A stretch of 41,291 bases of DNA from Thermodesulfatator atlanticus DSM 21156 (GTDB lineage: Bacteria > Desulfobacterota > Thermodesulfobacteria > Thermodesulfobacteriales > Thermodesulfatatoraceae): positions 1 to 41,291 of the forward strand of contig NZ_ATXH01000022.1 of assembly GCF_000421585.1 (NCBI RefSeq), read 5' to 3'. The position numbers and the translations under genes were made by a program. Numbering within the stretch: position 1 is the first letter of the stretch; every line of letters starts with the position of its first letter. Positions 34,039 to 41,291 of the stretch are shown in pieces. The notes under the pieces are model-generated. The model made no database searches. It was not told the origin of the DNA and worked only from the letters and a program-made list of their open reading frames with translations.

Positions 34039-34891
34039 TTTGCTCACCTTTTAGGGGATTTTTAAGCCAAACTTCAGCAGATTTTTTGGCAAGGGCCCGC
34101 ACTCTTGCGATGTACGTGGTGCGCTCTGCCACAGAAAGGGCCTTGCGGGCATCAAGGAGATTGAAAATATGCGAGCATTTTATGCAACAATCATAGCCAG
34201 GTAGCGCCAGGCCTTCGTCCAGGATGCGAAATCCTTCTTTTTCCCAGGCATCGAAAAGATTACGCAGCATGTCTACATCTGCGGCTTCGAAATTGTAGAT
34301 GGAATATTCCACCTCACCGCGGTGATGCACTTCGCCGTATTTAACATGTTCATTCCAGGCAAGTTCAAAGACGTTGTCAACGCCCTGGAGATACATGGTT
34401 AGCCGTTCAAGGCCGTAGGTTATTTCCACGGTTACCGGGTAGCAGTCAAAGCCTCCCACCTGCTGGAAATAGGTGAACTGGGTGATTTCCATGCCATCAA
34501 GCCAGACTTCCCAGCCAAGGCCCCATGCTCCCAGGGTAGGGGACTCCCAGTCGTCTTCTACAAAGCGCACGTCGTGGTTACGAAGATCAAGGCCAAAGGC
34601 CTCAAGGCTTTGAAGGTAGAGCTCCTGAATATTGTCTGGCGAAGGTTTAATGACCACCTGATACTGATAGTAGTGCTGCAGGCGGTTTGGGTTTTCTCCA
34701 TAGCGGCCGTCTGTAGGGCGGCGGGAGGGTTGTACGTAGGCTGCCTTCCAGGGCTCAGGCCCCAGAGAACGCAGAAAAGTGGCTGGATGGAAAGTCCCCG
34801 CGCCTACTTCCATGTCATAAGGTTGCAGGATAAGGCAACCCTTTTCTGCCCAGAACTTGTTAAGGGTTTTGATTACGTCCTGAAAATACAT
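34031..34891 (-). CDS. glyQ: Glycine--tRNA ligase alpha subunit
   Basis: A 286-residue class II synthetase subunit. The product starts [19 protein letters not shown], with a strong GGAGGCGGAAA upstream; a longer frame (from 34933) is unlikely. Family motifs: [52 protein letters not shown], and [16 protein letters not shown]. It is transcribed before glyS and is divergent from the UvrA-like gene across about 80 bp. Confidence 0.96.
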   Translation of the reverse strand: MYFQDVIKTLNKFWAEKGCLILQPYDMEVGAGTFHPATFLRSLGPEPWKAAYVQPSRRPTDGRYGENPNRLQHYYQYQVVIKPSPDNIQELYLQSLEAFGLDLRNHDVRFVEDDWESPTLGAWGLGWEVWLDGMEITQFTYFQQVGGFDCYPVTVEITYGLERLTMYLQGVDNVFELAWNEHVKYGEVHHRGEVEYSIYNFEAADVDMLRNLFDAWEKEGFRILDEGLALPGYDCCIKCSHIFNLLDARKALSVAERTTYIARVRALAKKSAEVWLKNPLKGEQNG

Positions 34892-34973
34892 TTTCCGCCT
34901 CCGCTTACGTCTTGGCACAAAGCTTAGACGCAACCCTTTGATTTCTCAAGGGGTTTATCTTAAAACATAGAAC

Positions 34974-37289
34974 ATGATGCGCATAAAAGGGGCCAAGATT
35001 CACAACTTAAAAAACGTATCCCTTGAGCTACCGGAAAGGGCTCTTATTTGTGTTACCGGGGTTTCTGGTTCTGGCAAGTCAAGTCTGGCCTTTGATACCA
35101 TCTGCCAGGAAGCGCGCAGGCGCTATCTTTCCATGCTCAAGGTCTCTGAACCCCAGGCCTTTTTTGGGGAAGCTCCGCCCCTTGACGCGGCAGAGGGTCT
35201 TCCCCCTGCAGTGGGACTTCCTCAAAAGGTTCCTACGCCTTCGCCGCGCTCCACCGTGGGCACCCTTAGCGGGATTTTGAATTTTTTGCGGGTGCTTTTT
35301 GCGGAGCTAGGAAGCTTTCGCTGTGAATCCTGTGGCCAAATGGTGGCGAGCTTTACGCTACAGGAAATGCTTGATGACATTTTTTCTTTTTTCCCAGAGA
35401 ATGAAAAGCTTCTTGTGCTTGCGCCGCTTTTCAATGTTGGCAAAGAAGCTGTTTCTTATCTTACCTCTCAGGGTTTTTTTCGGTTTTATGTTTCCGGCCG
35501 TTTGATAGACACTACAGAAGAAGGACTTCCTCAGGATCTGAGGGAGCTTGCGGTGCTGGTGGATCGCCTGGTGCTTAAAGAAGACGCTAAAAGTCGCCTT
35601 GAAGAGGCTTTACGTCTTGGGCTTTCCCTGACACGTGGGCTTATCTGGTTAAAGGCCTTTAAAGGGGAAAAAGAACTTAGGCTAACTCGGGGGGAACTTT
35701 GTCCGTTTTGTGGGGCACGTATTCCGGAAATTCGGCCTGAGTCTTTTTCTTTTAATCATCCGCTTGGTGCCTGTCCCCATTGCAAAGGTTTGGGAGAAAA
35801 AGAAGGTCAAATTTGTCCGATTTGCCAGGGCGCTCGCCTCAAAAAAGAAGCGCAAAATGTTTTTGTTAATGGAAAAAACTTCGTTGAGCTTTGCCAAAGG
35901 CCTCTTGCAGAACTGGATAGCTTTTTGTCCCAGTGTTCGTTTTCAGGGCAAAAGGCCCGGGTTTTTGAAGGGCTTTTTACCGAAATTGCCCCGCGGCTGC
36001 GTGCACTTCTTGATTTAGGCCTGGAGCATCTTGAACTTTTCCGTCCTGCTACCAGGCTTTCTTTGGGCGAGCTTCAGCGCCTAAGGGTCGCTGCGTTTTT
36101 TGGAGAAAGGCTCTCTGGTTGCCTTTATGTATTTGACGAGCCTGGGGTGGGTCTTTCGCCTTTTGAAAAAGAAAGGCTTCTTTTTCTTTTCCGGGAGCTT
36201 GTCGCTCAGGGCAATACCGTGATTTTAGTGGAACATGATCCCTTTTTTATAACCGCGGCGGATGTGGTGGTGGAGATGGGGCCAGGGGCTGGTAAAGAAG
36301 GCGGAGAAATTCTTTTTGTCGGCCCTCCTGAAGAACTCGCAAGGCGAGCAGAGCTTCCCACCGGGAGTTTTCTTTCTGGCAAGAAAAGACTTTCGCGCAG
36401 AAAAATAGCGGCCAAGAAATACCTGGAGGTTTGTGGAAAAAAAATTATACAAGGCGGGCTTACCTGCCTTTGTGGACCTTCAGGGGCAGGGAAAACATCT
36501 CTTCTTAAGGAACTTGCCAGGAGCCCTTTAGCAAATTTTATTACGCCTGCAGAGGCCCGGGGAAGAGAAAGCATTGTAGCAAGCTATATCGAGGCTTTGC
36601 GCCCGTTAAGAGAGCTTTTCGCAGCCACCAAAGAAGCCCGCGCCAGAGGGCTTAAGCCCTCGCATTTTAGTTTTTTTGCCAAAGAGGGGCGCTGCCCTTT
36701 GTGCAAAGGGCAGGGAAAATATGAAGTAAAAATTCCTTACCTTCCTTCCCTGTGGGCTGTTTGTGAAGAATGCCTGGGAACCAGATTCAGACGCGATGTG
36801 CTTGAAATAAGGTACCGTGGGTTAAACATCCACGAAGTTTTGTCGCTCACTGTTGACGAAGCATTTTCTTTTTTTGCCAGAGTGCCATCCTTGGTAGAAA
36901 GGCTTTCTTTACTTGCTGAAGTTGGGCTTGGCTACTTGATTCTTGGCCAAGAGCTTGCAAGTCTTTCTGGGGGTGAGCGTCAGCGCTTAAGACTTGCCAG
37001 GCTCCTTCTTAAGCGCGAAAAAAGCAAGCTTCTTCTTTTTGATGTGCCTACCGTTGGGCTTCATTTAAAAGACGTGGAAAAGCTTCTCATTCTATTTGAA
37101 CGTTTAATGGCAGAGGGCTATTCCATCGTGGTGGCTGATAATCATCCCGCTTTTGTGCTCCTTGCAGACGAGTTATGGGAACTTTCAGAAGGGGAAGTCA
37201 TCTTTTCCGGCAGTCCTAACGATTGGCTTTCCAGGAGAGATCATTTTGCCAGGTATTTTGACAAATATCGGTCGTTTATAGAAAGCTGA
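34974..37289 (+). CDS. Short UvrA-like ABC ATPase with a degenerate second nucleotide site
   Basis: A 771-residue UvrA-family protein, about 170 shorter than canonical UvrA (~940). The first ABC half has Walker A GVSGSGKSS (29-37), the PRSTVGT motif, and signature LSLGELQRLR with Walker B DEP at 388-390. The second has GPSGAGKTS (501-509) and LSGGERQRLR, but Walker B is FDVP (D690, V691): the catalytic Glu is Val. Zinc-type pairs: C117/C120, C243/C246, C267/C270, C281/C284, C574/C577, C597/C600. UvrB-binding and insertion regions look reduced. It may be a UvrA paralogue for DNA-damage or drug-related functions rather than classical excision repair. Confidence 0.82.
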   Translation: MMRIKGAKIHNLKNVSLELPERALICVTGVSGSGKSSLAFDTICQEARRRYLSMLKVSEPQAFFGEAPPLDAAEGLPPAVGLPQKVPTPSPRSTVGTLSGILNFLRVLFAELGSFRCESCGQMVASFTLQEMLDDIFSFFPENEKLLVLAPLFNVGKEAVSYLTSQGFFRFYVSGRLIDTTEEGLPQDLRELAVLVDRLVLKEDAKSRLEEALRLGLSLTRGLIWLKAFKGEKELRLTRGELCPFCGARIPEIRPESFSFNHPLGACPHCKGLGEKEGQICPICQGARLKKEAQNVFVNGKNFVELCQRPLAELDSFLSQCSFSGQKARVFEGLFTEIAPRLRALLDLGLEHLELFRPATRLSLGELQRLRVAAFFGERLSGCLYVFDEPGVGLSPFEKERLLFLFRELVAQGNTVILVEHDPFFITAADVVVEMGPGAGKEGGEILFVGPPEELARRAELPTGSFLSGKKRLSRRKIAAKKYLEVCGKKIIQGGLTCLCGPSGAGKTSLLKELARSPLANFITPAEARGRESIVASYIEALRPLRELFAATKEARARGLKPSHFSFFAKEGRCPLCKGQGKYEVKIPYLPSLWAVCEECLGTRFRRDVLEIRYRGLNIHEVLSLTVDEAFSFFARVPSLVERLSLLAEVGLGYLILGQELASLSGGERQRLRLARLLLKREKSKLLLFDVPTVGLHLKDVEKLLILFERLMAEGYSIVVADNHPAFVLLADELWELSEGEVIFSGSPNDWLSRRDHFARYFDKYRSFIES

Positions 37290-37347
37290 TTTTTCTTTGC
37301 CGAAAAGATGTTATTCTTTAGCCTAAATAAAACAAGGAGGTTTAGCT

Positions 37348-37788
37348 ATGAAGAACTGGCCCAAGTTAGGCGTTTTGTTAGTGGTGCTTTTTTTGGTGGC
37401 AAGTTGTACTCTCCCAGGGCAAGAAAGGCCCAAAACTACCCCTCAGGTTCAGCGTCCTCTTTATACGGGAACGGAATTCCCTAACATAGTCGCCCCAAGA
37501 GATATGAGCGTTGATCAGGAAAAGACTATGATTGTCCGCACCAAGAATTACATAGGCGGGGTTTTGGTGTTAAAAGGTCGGGTTAAGGCCCGCTCTCTTG
37601 AACGCTTTTTTAAAGACCAGCTAGCTTCTCGTGGTTGGGAACTCACCGGAAGCATCTACTACAAAAATATTTTGCTCACTTTTAAACGCGCTAACGGTTT
37701 TTGCATGGTCTATATCGTTGATCATCCCATGACCACCGAAGCCCAAATCTGGGCAAGCGAAACCTTAGAAGATGTTTCTTACCAATAA
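37348..37788 (+). CDS. Lipoprotein of unknown function, 146 aa
   Basis: The N-terminus MKNWPKLGVLLVVLFLVASCTLPGQ has a signal sequence and lipobox (LVASC, Cys 20). The body contains PRDMSVDQEKTMIVRTKNYIGGVLVLKGRVKARSLERFF and ends in a compact beta-rich domain (ITFKR-like, MVYIVDHPMTTEAQIW). No family is recognised. AAGGAGG lies before the ATG. The last 17 bp overlap coaBC, so they share a transcript. Confidence 0.7.
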   Translation: MKNWPKLGVLLVVLFLVASCTLPGQERPKTTPQVQRPLYTGTEFPNIVAPRDMSVDQEKTMIVRTKNYIGGVLVLKGRVKARSLERFFKDQLASRGWELTGSIYYKNILLTFKRANGFCMVYIVDHPMTTEAQIWASETLEDVSYQ

Positions 37789-38995
37789 AAGGATTCTGTT
37801 GGGAGTAACTGGAGGGATTGCGGCTTATAAGGCCGCAGCCCTCTTAAGGCTTTTACAAAAAGTAGGCGCCAATGTGCGGGTTATCCTCACAGAAGGCGCA
37901 GAGGCTTTTATTTCTCCCCTTACCTTTGAGGCCCTCTCCCAGGAAAAAGTCTTTACTCAGGCCGATTTTTTAAAGCCTCAGGGAGGTTTCATCCCCCATA
38001 CCGAGTTAGCCCGGTTTGCTGAAGCGGTGGTAGTTGCGCCTGCTACTGCTTCTTTCCTGGCCTCTCTTACTTCTGGTGATGCCCAGAGCATTCTTGTGGC
38101 AACCATCATGGCTACCAAAGCCCCGGTGCTGCTTTGCCCTGCTATGAATGTAAACATGTGGGAGCACCCTGCGGTAAAAGAAAATATTGCCAAGCTCCGT
38201 TCCTGGAGCTACGAGGTTTTGGCGCCGTGCGGGGGGGAACTTGCCTGTGGTGATGTCGGCCCAGGGCGGCTCCCTGAGCCAGAACTAATCGCCGATTTTT
38301 TAGCACGGCTCCTTGCGCCTGCTGATTATCAAGGCAAAAAGGTTTTGATAACTGCAGGTCCTACCCGGGAGCCCATTGATGCGGTGCGTTTTATCTCAAA
38401 CCGCTCTTCAGGGAAGATGGGGCTTGCCCTTGCCAAGGCGTTTTGGCTACGCGGAGCAGAGGTCATGCTTGTGCACGGGCCGCTTTCGGTAAAAATCCCC
38501 TCTTATTTATCCCAAAGGCCTGTTGAAACCGCGCAGGAGATGTATCAGGTGGTAAATGAGCTTTTTCCCGGAGTTGATATCTTAGTTATGGCTGCTGCCG
38601 TGGCTGATTACACCCCTGTGAAAACCTTTTCAGGAAAACTCAAAAAGAAGGAAAAAGAACTCGTGTTCACCCTCAAAAAGACCCCTGACATTTTGGCAGA
38701 AGTTTCCGCTAAGAAGCGCCCGGGCCAGGTAGTTGTAGGCTTTGCAGCAGAAGAAGGAGAAAAACTGCCTGAAGAAGCCAGGCGTAAGTTAAAGGCCAAA
38801 CACCTCGATTTAATCGTTGCTAACGACATTACTCGTTGTGAAACCGGTTTTGAAACCGAGACGAACGAAGTTTTTCTCTTTTTTGCCAATGGTAAAGAGC
38901 TTAAGCTTCCCCTGGCCCCGAAAGAGAAGATAGCCTGGCAGATACTTGATGCGTTAAAGGAGCAGCTTGGTGAAATTTTATCAGCAAAGGCTTAA
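37772..38995 (+). CDS. coaBC: Bifunctional phosphopantothenoylcysteine decarboxylase/synthetase (CoaBC)
   Basis: A 407-residue enzyme of coenzyme A synthesis. The CoaC half carries ILLGVTGGIAAYKAAALLRLL, the catalytic-His region PHTELARFAEAVVVAPATASFLASL and the substrate motif LLCPAMNVNMWEHPAV. The CoaB half begins VLITAGPTREPIDAVRFISNRSSGKMG and includes AAAVADYTP and LIVANDITR-type residues. It starts inside the lipoprotein gene and its end overlaps the M24 peptidase gene by 26 bp. Confidence 0.95.
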   Translation: MFLTNKRILLGVTGGIAAYKAAALLRLLQKVGANVRVILTEGAEAFISPLTFEALSQEKVFTQADFLKPQGGFIPHTELARFAEAVVVAPATASFLASLTSGDAQSILVATIMATKAPVLLCPAMNVNMWEHPAVKENIAKLRSWSYEVLAPCGGELACGDVGPGRLPEPELIADFLARLLAPADYQGKKVLITAGPTREPIDAVRFISNRSSGKMGLALAKAFWLRGAEVMLVHGPLSVKIPSYLSQRPVETAQEMYQVVNELFPGVDILVMAAAVADYTPVKTFSGKLKKKEKELVFTLKKTPDILAEVSAKKRPGQVVVGFAAEEGEKLPEEARRKLKAKHLDLIVANDITRCETGFETETNEVFLFFANGKELKLPLAPKEKIAWQILDALKEQLGEILSAKA

Positions 38996-40052
38996 GAGGT
39001 TAAGGCTTTCCCTGGCACGCCTGGCGGATGCCATCCTCATCACCTGTCCGGAAAACAGGCGCTATCTTTCAGGTTTTTCCCCTAGTGATGTTAGCCTTAC
39101 GGAGAGTTCAGGGGCACTTTTGATAACCAGCAAAGAAGCTTTTTTGCTCACAGATCCCCGCTATCAGGAAGAAGCCAAAGAATGTGCGCCTCTTTTTGAG
39201 CCCTGTATTTATCGCAAAGGCCTTGTTGCTGAGCTTGAAAAGCTTCTCCCTTTACTCGGGGTAAAAAAGCTTCTGGTTGAGCCATCGTATGTTTCTCTTT
39301 CCTCTTTTAGACTTATGGAAAAAAAACTTTCCTGTGAAATCGTTGAGGCCAGGCCTTTAGTAGAAAAGCTCCGTGCGGTAAAAGACGAACACGAGATAAA
39401 ACTCATTCAGGAATCTCTTCGCATTGCAGAAGAGATTTTGGCTGTCGTTGCCAAAGAAATTCGGCCGGGGGTTTCTGAGAAAGAAATCGCTGCCAGGATC
39501 ATTATGTTGAGCCATTTGAAGGCAGAAGGGCCGTCTTTTCCGCCTATCGTGGCAAGTGGAAGGAATGCTGCTCGGCCTCATGCGGAGCCATCAGACAAAA
39601 AGCTAGCCCTTCACGAGCCCCTTATCATCGACATGGGAGTTAAGTGGCAGGGCTACTGTTCTGACATCACCCGTACTTTTTGGGTAGGGGAGCCCGATGA
39701 GCGTTTTATAAAGGTCTATTCCCTGGTTAAGAAAGCCAAAGAGGCCGCCGAGGCTCAGATAAGAGCCGGGGTAAAAGGGGCTCTTCCTGACCTTGCTGCC
39801 AGGGAGGTATTTAAAAAAGAAGGCGTTGATAAAAACTTTTGGCATTCTTTGGGCCATGGCGTAGGGCTCGCCATCCACGAAGCCCCTACCCTTTCTTTTC
39901 GCTCCCGCCGCCATTTGAGGCCAAACCAGGTAGTTACCGTTGAGCCCGGGCTTTATTTTCCCGAATGGGGCGGGGTGCGCCTGGAAGATATGGTCGTGAT
40001 AACTAAGCAGGGCTTTAAACGTTTAAATTCCCTTGGATTTCTTAGTTTTTAA
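38970..40052 (+). CDS. Xaa-Pro aminopeptidase, M24 family (PepP/PepQ-like)
   Basis: A 360-residue metallopeptidase of the pita-bread fold. The start is taken as GTG 38970 with AAAGGAG upstream; TTG 38967 would add one residue. The N-terminal creatinase-like domain runs to about residue 120. The binuclear metal ligands are D221 and D232 (IDMGVKWQGYCSDITRTF), H296 (HSLGHGVG), E325 (VEPGLYF) and E339 (RLEDMV). It removes amino acids before proline from peptides. Its 3' end overlaps rlmE by 11 bp in convergent orientation. Confidence 0.92.
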   Translation: MKFYQQRLKRLRLSLARLADAILITCPENRRYLSGFSPSDVSLTESSGALLITSKEAFLLTDPRYQEEAKECAPLFEPCIYRKGLVAELEKLLPLLGVKKLLVEPSYVSLSSFRLMEKKLSCEIVEARPLVEKLRAVKDEHEIKLIQESLRIAEEILAVVAKEIRPGVSEKEIAARIIMLSHLKAEGPSFPPIVASGRNAARPHAEPSDKKLALHEPLIIDMGVKWQGYCSDITRTFWVGEPDERFIKVYSLVKKAKEAAEAQIRAGVKGALPDLAAREVFKKEGVDKNFWHSLGHGVGLAIHEAPTLSFRSRRHLRPNQVVTVEPGLYFPEWGGVRLEDMVVITKQGFKRLNSLGFLSF

Positions 40053-40635
40053 CTTCTTTGCGGGCTAAGACGAAAATTTCGCGGCTTTCTGAACGGGTGC
40101 TCTTTGGGCGGAATCTTTTGACTGGTCCGAGCCTTTTTTTTACTTCCTCAACAAAACGCGGAAAGGCCTCTCCTTCAAAAACTTTGACGAAAAAAACTCC
40201 CCCGGTTTTAAGGGTTTTTTCAGCAATTTCAAGGGCTCTTTCAGCAAGGTTTATAGAGCGAAAGTGGTCTCCTGAGCGGTCGCCTGTGGTTTTAGGGGCC
40301 ATGTCGCTTAATACCGCGTCAAAGGCTTCGGTTTCTGTAGCCTTGAGAATTTCTTCTGGTCCAATTTCAAAAATGTCTTTTTGGAGGAAGACAAAATTCG
40401 GGGCGGTGATTTTTACCGGGCTTAAGTCAACGCCCACGACTTTTCCGGTTTTACCTACCTTTTGAAGGGCATATTTGCTCCAGGAGCCAGGCGCAGCTCC
40501 AAGGTCAAGGATTATCTGGCCGCGTTTAAGCAGGCGGTATTTTTTGTCTGCTTCTTGGAGTTTGTAAACAGAGCGGGCGGGATATTTTTCCTGCTTGGCT
40601 TTTTTGGCATAGTAATCACGGGGTTTATAAGGCAT
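40042..40635 (-). CDS. rlmE: 23S rRNA (uridine(2552)-2'-O)-methyltransferase RlmE/FtsJ
   Basis: A 197-residue SAM methyltransferase from the ATG at 40635 (MPYKPRDYYAKKAKQEKYPARSVYKLQEADKK); a TTG at 40650 is less likely. SAM motif ILDLGAAPGSWSKYA at 42-56, the catalytic K25 in SVYKL, and the K-D-K-E tetrad continue with VLSDMAPKTTGDRSGDH and FFVKVFEGEAFPRF. It methylates U2552 in the A loop of the large subunit, a heat-shock protein function in E. coli. Convergent with the aminopeptidase. Confidence 0.94.
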   Translation of the reverse strand: MPYKPRDYYAKKAKQEKYPARSVYKLQEADKKYRLLKRGQIILDLGAAPGSWSKYALQKVGKTGKVVGVDLSPVKITAPNFVFLQKDIFEIGPEEILKATETEAFDAVLSDMAPKTTGDRSGDHFRSINLAERALEIAEKTLKTGGVFFVKVFEGEAFPRFVEEVKKRLGPVKRFRPKSTRSESREIFVLARKEVKN

Positions 40636-40691
40636 AGAGGCTATCCCCAAATAGCACAGATTTAAAATTGGTCCTACAGGCTTACCAGCTT

Positions 40692-41291
40692 TTAGGTGTT
40701 CTTAACTATTTCAGGATTAAGGGGTTCTAAGTATTCCCCTCCCATGCGCACCAAAAGCACACCCCGCTTGTTGGCAAGGTTTATTAAGTCTTCAGGGATA
40801 CGAAAAGCTGCAAGAACTGGAATAATTTTCTTTTCCCGGTATGCTGGCTCAAAAAACATCAAGTCTTCTAAGGCGTTTTTTAGCTGATTGAAATCTTCAC
40901 TGCGTGCCTGGCTTTTTACTTCGGCGGCAAATATTAATTCTTGGCCCTTTTCATCTTCTGCCACCACGATAGCGTCGTACTGGCGAAATTTTCCTGCTTT
41001 TTTGTATCCTACATCAAGCATGCGTTTGCTTATGGTGTATCCAAAAGATTCTACCAGATAAGGAACTCCAGGAGCAAAAATATCTTCTGCAAGGGTGCCC
41101 ATTCGCTCTGCAATCTCACCCCATTTTTGGCGCATTTTTTTCATCTCAGTTTGAAATTCATCACGCATCTCTTTCAATTCAGTCTGGAATTCTTCGCGCA
41201 TTTCTTTCATCTCAGCCCGGAATTCTTCGCGCATCTCTTTCATCTCAGCCCGGAATTCTTCGCGCATTTCTTTCATCTCAGTCTGGAATTC
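40692..41291 (-). CDS. Coiled-coil plus DUF3782/PD-(D/E)XK-like protein, N-terminus outside window
   Basis: The frame is open at the right edge, so the start lies beyond it. The visible part begins with an 11-residue repeat (MKEMREEFRAE type) repeated nearly five times, then KKMRQKWGEIAERMGTLAEDIFAPGVPYLVESFGY, and a nuclease-like core with QYDAIVVAEDEKGQELIFAAEVKSQ (D...E-x-K, typical of PD-(D/E)XK). This domain order is like DUF3782-type proteins found in many thermophilic and cyanobacterial genomes, of unknown function. The repeat spans 41133-41291 at DNA level. Confidence 0.75.
   Translation of the reverse strand, partial: EFQTEMKEMREEFRAEMKEMREEFRAEMKEMREEFQTELKEMRDEFQTEMKKMRQKWGEIAERMGTLAEDIFAPGVPYLVESFGYTISKRMLDVGYKKAGKFRQYDAIVVAEDEKGQELIFAAEVKSQARSEDFNQLKNALEDLMFFEPAYREKKIIPVLAAFRIPEDLINLANKRGVLLVRMGGEYLEPLNPEIVKNT
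41133..41291. repeat. 33-bp tandem repeats coding for an 11-residue coiled-coil unit
   Basis: Nearly five tandem units (159 bp) continue past the edge. The central ones differ by one or two bases, while the outer ones are more diverged. Each unit encodes 11 residues with hydrophobic M/F spaced in a hendecad pattern. Confidence 0.85.

Noticed and set aside
41133-41291. CRISPR or intergenic tandem repeat
   Set aside because: The 33-bp units are contiguous, in frame and code for a coiled coil.

Overview
The window suggests a thermophilic Gram-negative bacterium, most likely a Thermodesulfobacteriota-type sulfur-cycling organism (Thermodesulfatator-like). That placement is inferred from gene content, not from a database match. 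The supporting traits are: an LPS inner-core heptose cluster, a CpoB-like and a PBP-activator-like envelope protein, lysine/DAP synthesis by LL-diaminopimelate aminotransferase, a YeeE/YedE sulfur importer, inositol-3-phosphate synthase, two-subunit glycyl-tRNA synthetase, many toxin-antitoxin pairs, and proteins rich in E, K and L. Genes are densely packed, often with 4-bp ATGA overlaps or convergent 3' overlaps.

Layout. 1-1270: a truncated AAA-ATPase/nuclease-type gene on the minus strand. 1271-1733: a repeat-rich spacer holding a 153-bp element with perfect 20-bp inverted ends and relics of a second repeat family. 1734-3270: a CooC/MinD-like ATPase and FolE2. 3267-7635, minus strand: zinc-ribbon protein, lytic transglycosylase, membrane YHS protein, FolK (no canonical start codon), DapL, inositol-3-phosphate synthase, DUF1232 protein. 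7733-10221: ispG, convergent with rsmI and a CDP-alcohol phosphatidyltransferase. 10346-11382: a DUF4197 gene bracketed by two same-orientation copies of a ~130-bp MITE-like element. 11570-14102: waaF-gmhB-waaC. 14082-18922, minus strand: comM-pyrD-cpoB-PBP activator-hsp20. 19040-24656: a small membrane protein, pyrG, rsmG, a GalT-like protein, two half-size YeeE proteins and pyrK. 24653-26248: a fused HisH-HisF enzyme of the eukaryotic HIS7 type. 26333-26406: tRNA-Arg(CCU). 26547-27162: VapBC. 27533-30559: metallo-beta-lactamase-fold protein, small unknown gene, HAD phosphatase, sirtuin, unknown gene. 30518-32004: two toxin-antitoxin modules separated and flanked by three identical 45-bp repeats. 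31960-34891: glyQ-glyS. 34974-37289: a short UvrA-like ABC ATPase. 37348-40635: lipoprotein, coaBC, an M24 aminopeptidase, and rlmE. 40692-41291: an incomplete coiled-coil/nuclease-like gene.

The most unusual region is 30518-32004. A 45-bp sequence corresponding exactly to the last 15 codons of glyS, stop codon included, occurs three times without a mismatch. Between consecutive copies lie two unrelated toxin-antitoxin modules (Doc type, then RelE type), giving unit lengths of 719 and 723 bp. The leftmost copy also supplies the C-terminus of the convergent gene at 30098-30559 and the last codons of doc. The simplest reading is that two convergent genes once overlapped by 42 bp, and that toxin-antitoxin cassettes entered this site with duplication of the 45 bp, so neither gene was broken. 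No recombinase is visible here.

Functional themes: pyrimidine synthesis (PyrD, PyrK, PyrG, with pyrD and pyrK in separate operons), folate-type cofactor synthesis (FolE2, FolK), envelope biogenesis (heptosyltransferases, CpoB, PBP activator, lytic transglycosylase), inositol phosphate and phospholipid synthesis, RNA modification (RsmI, RsmG, RlmE) and sulfur import.
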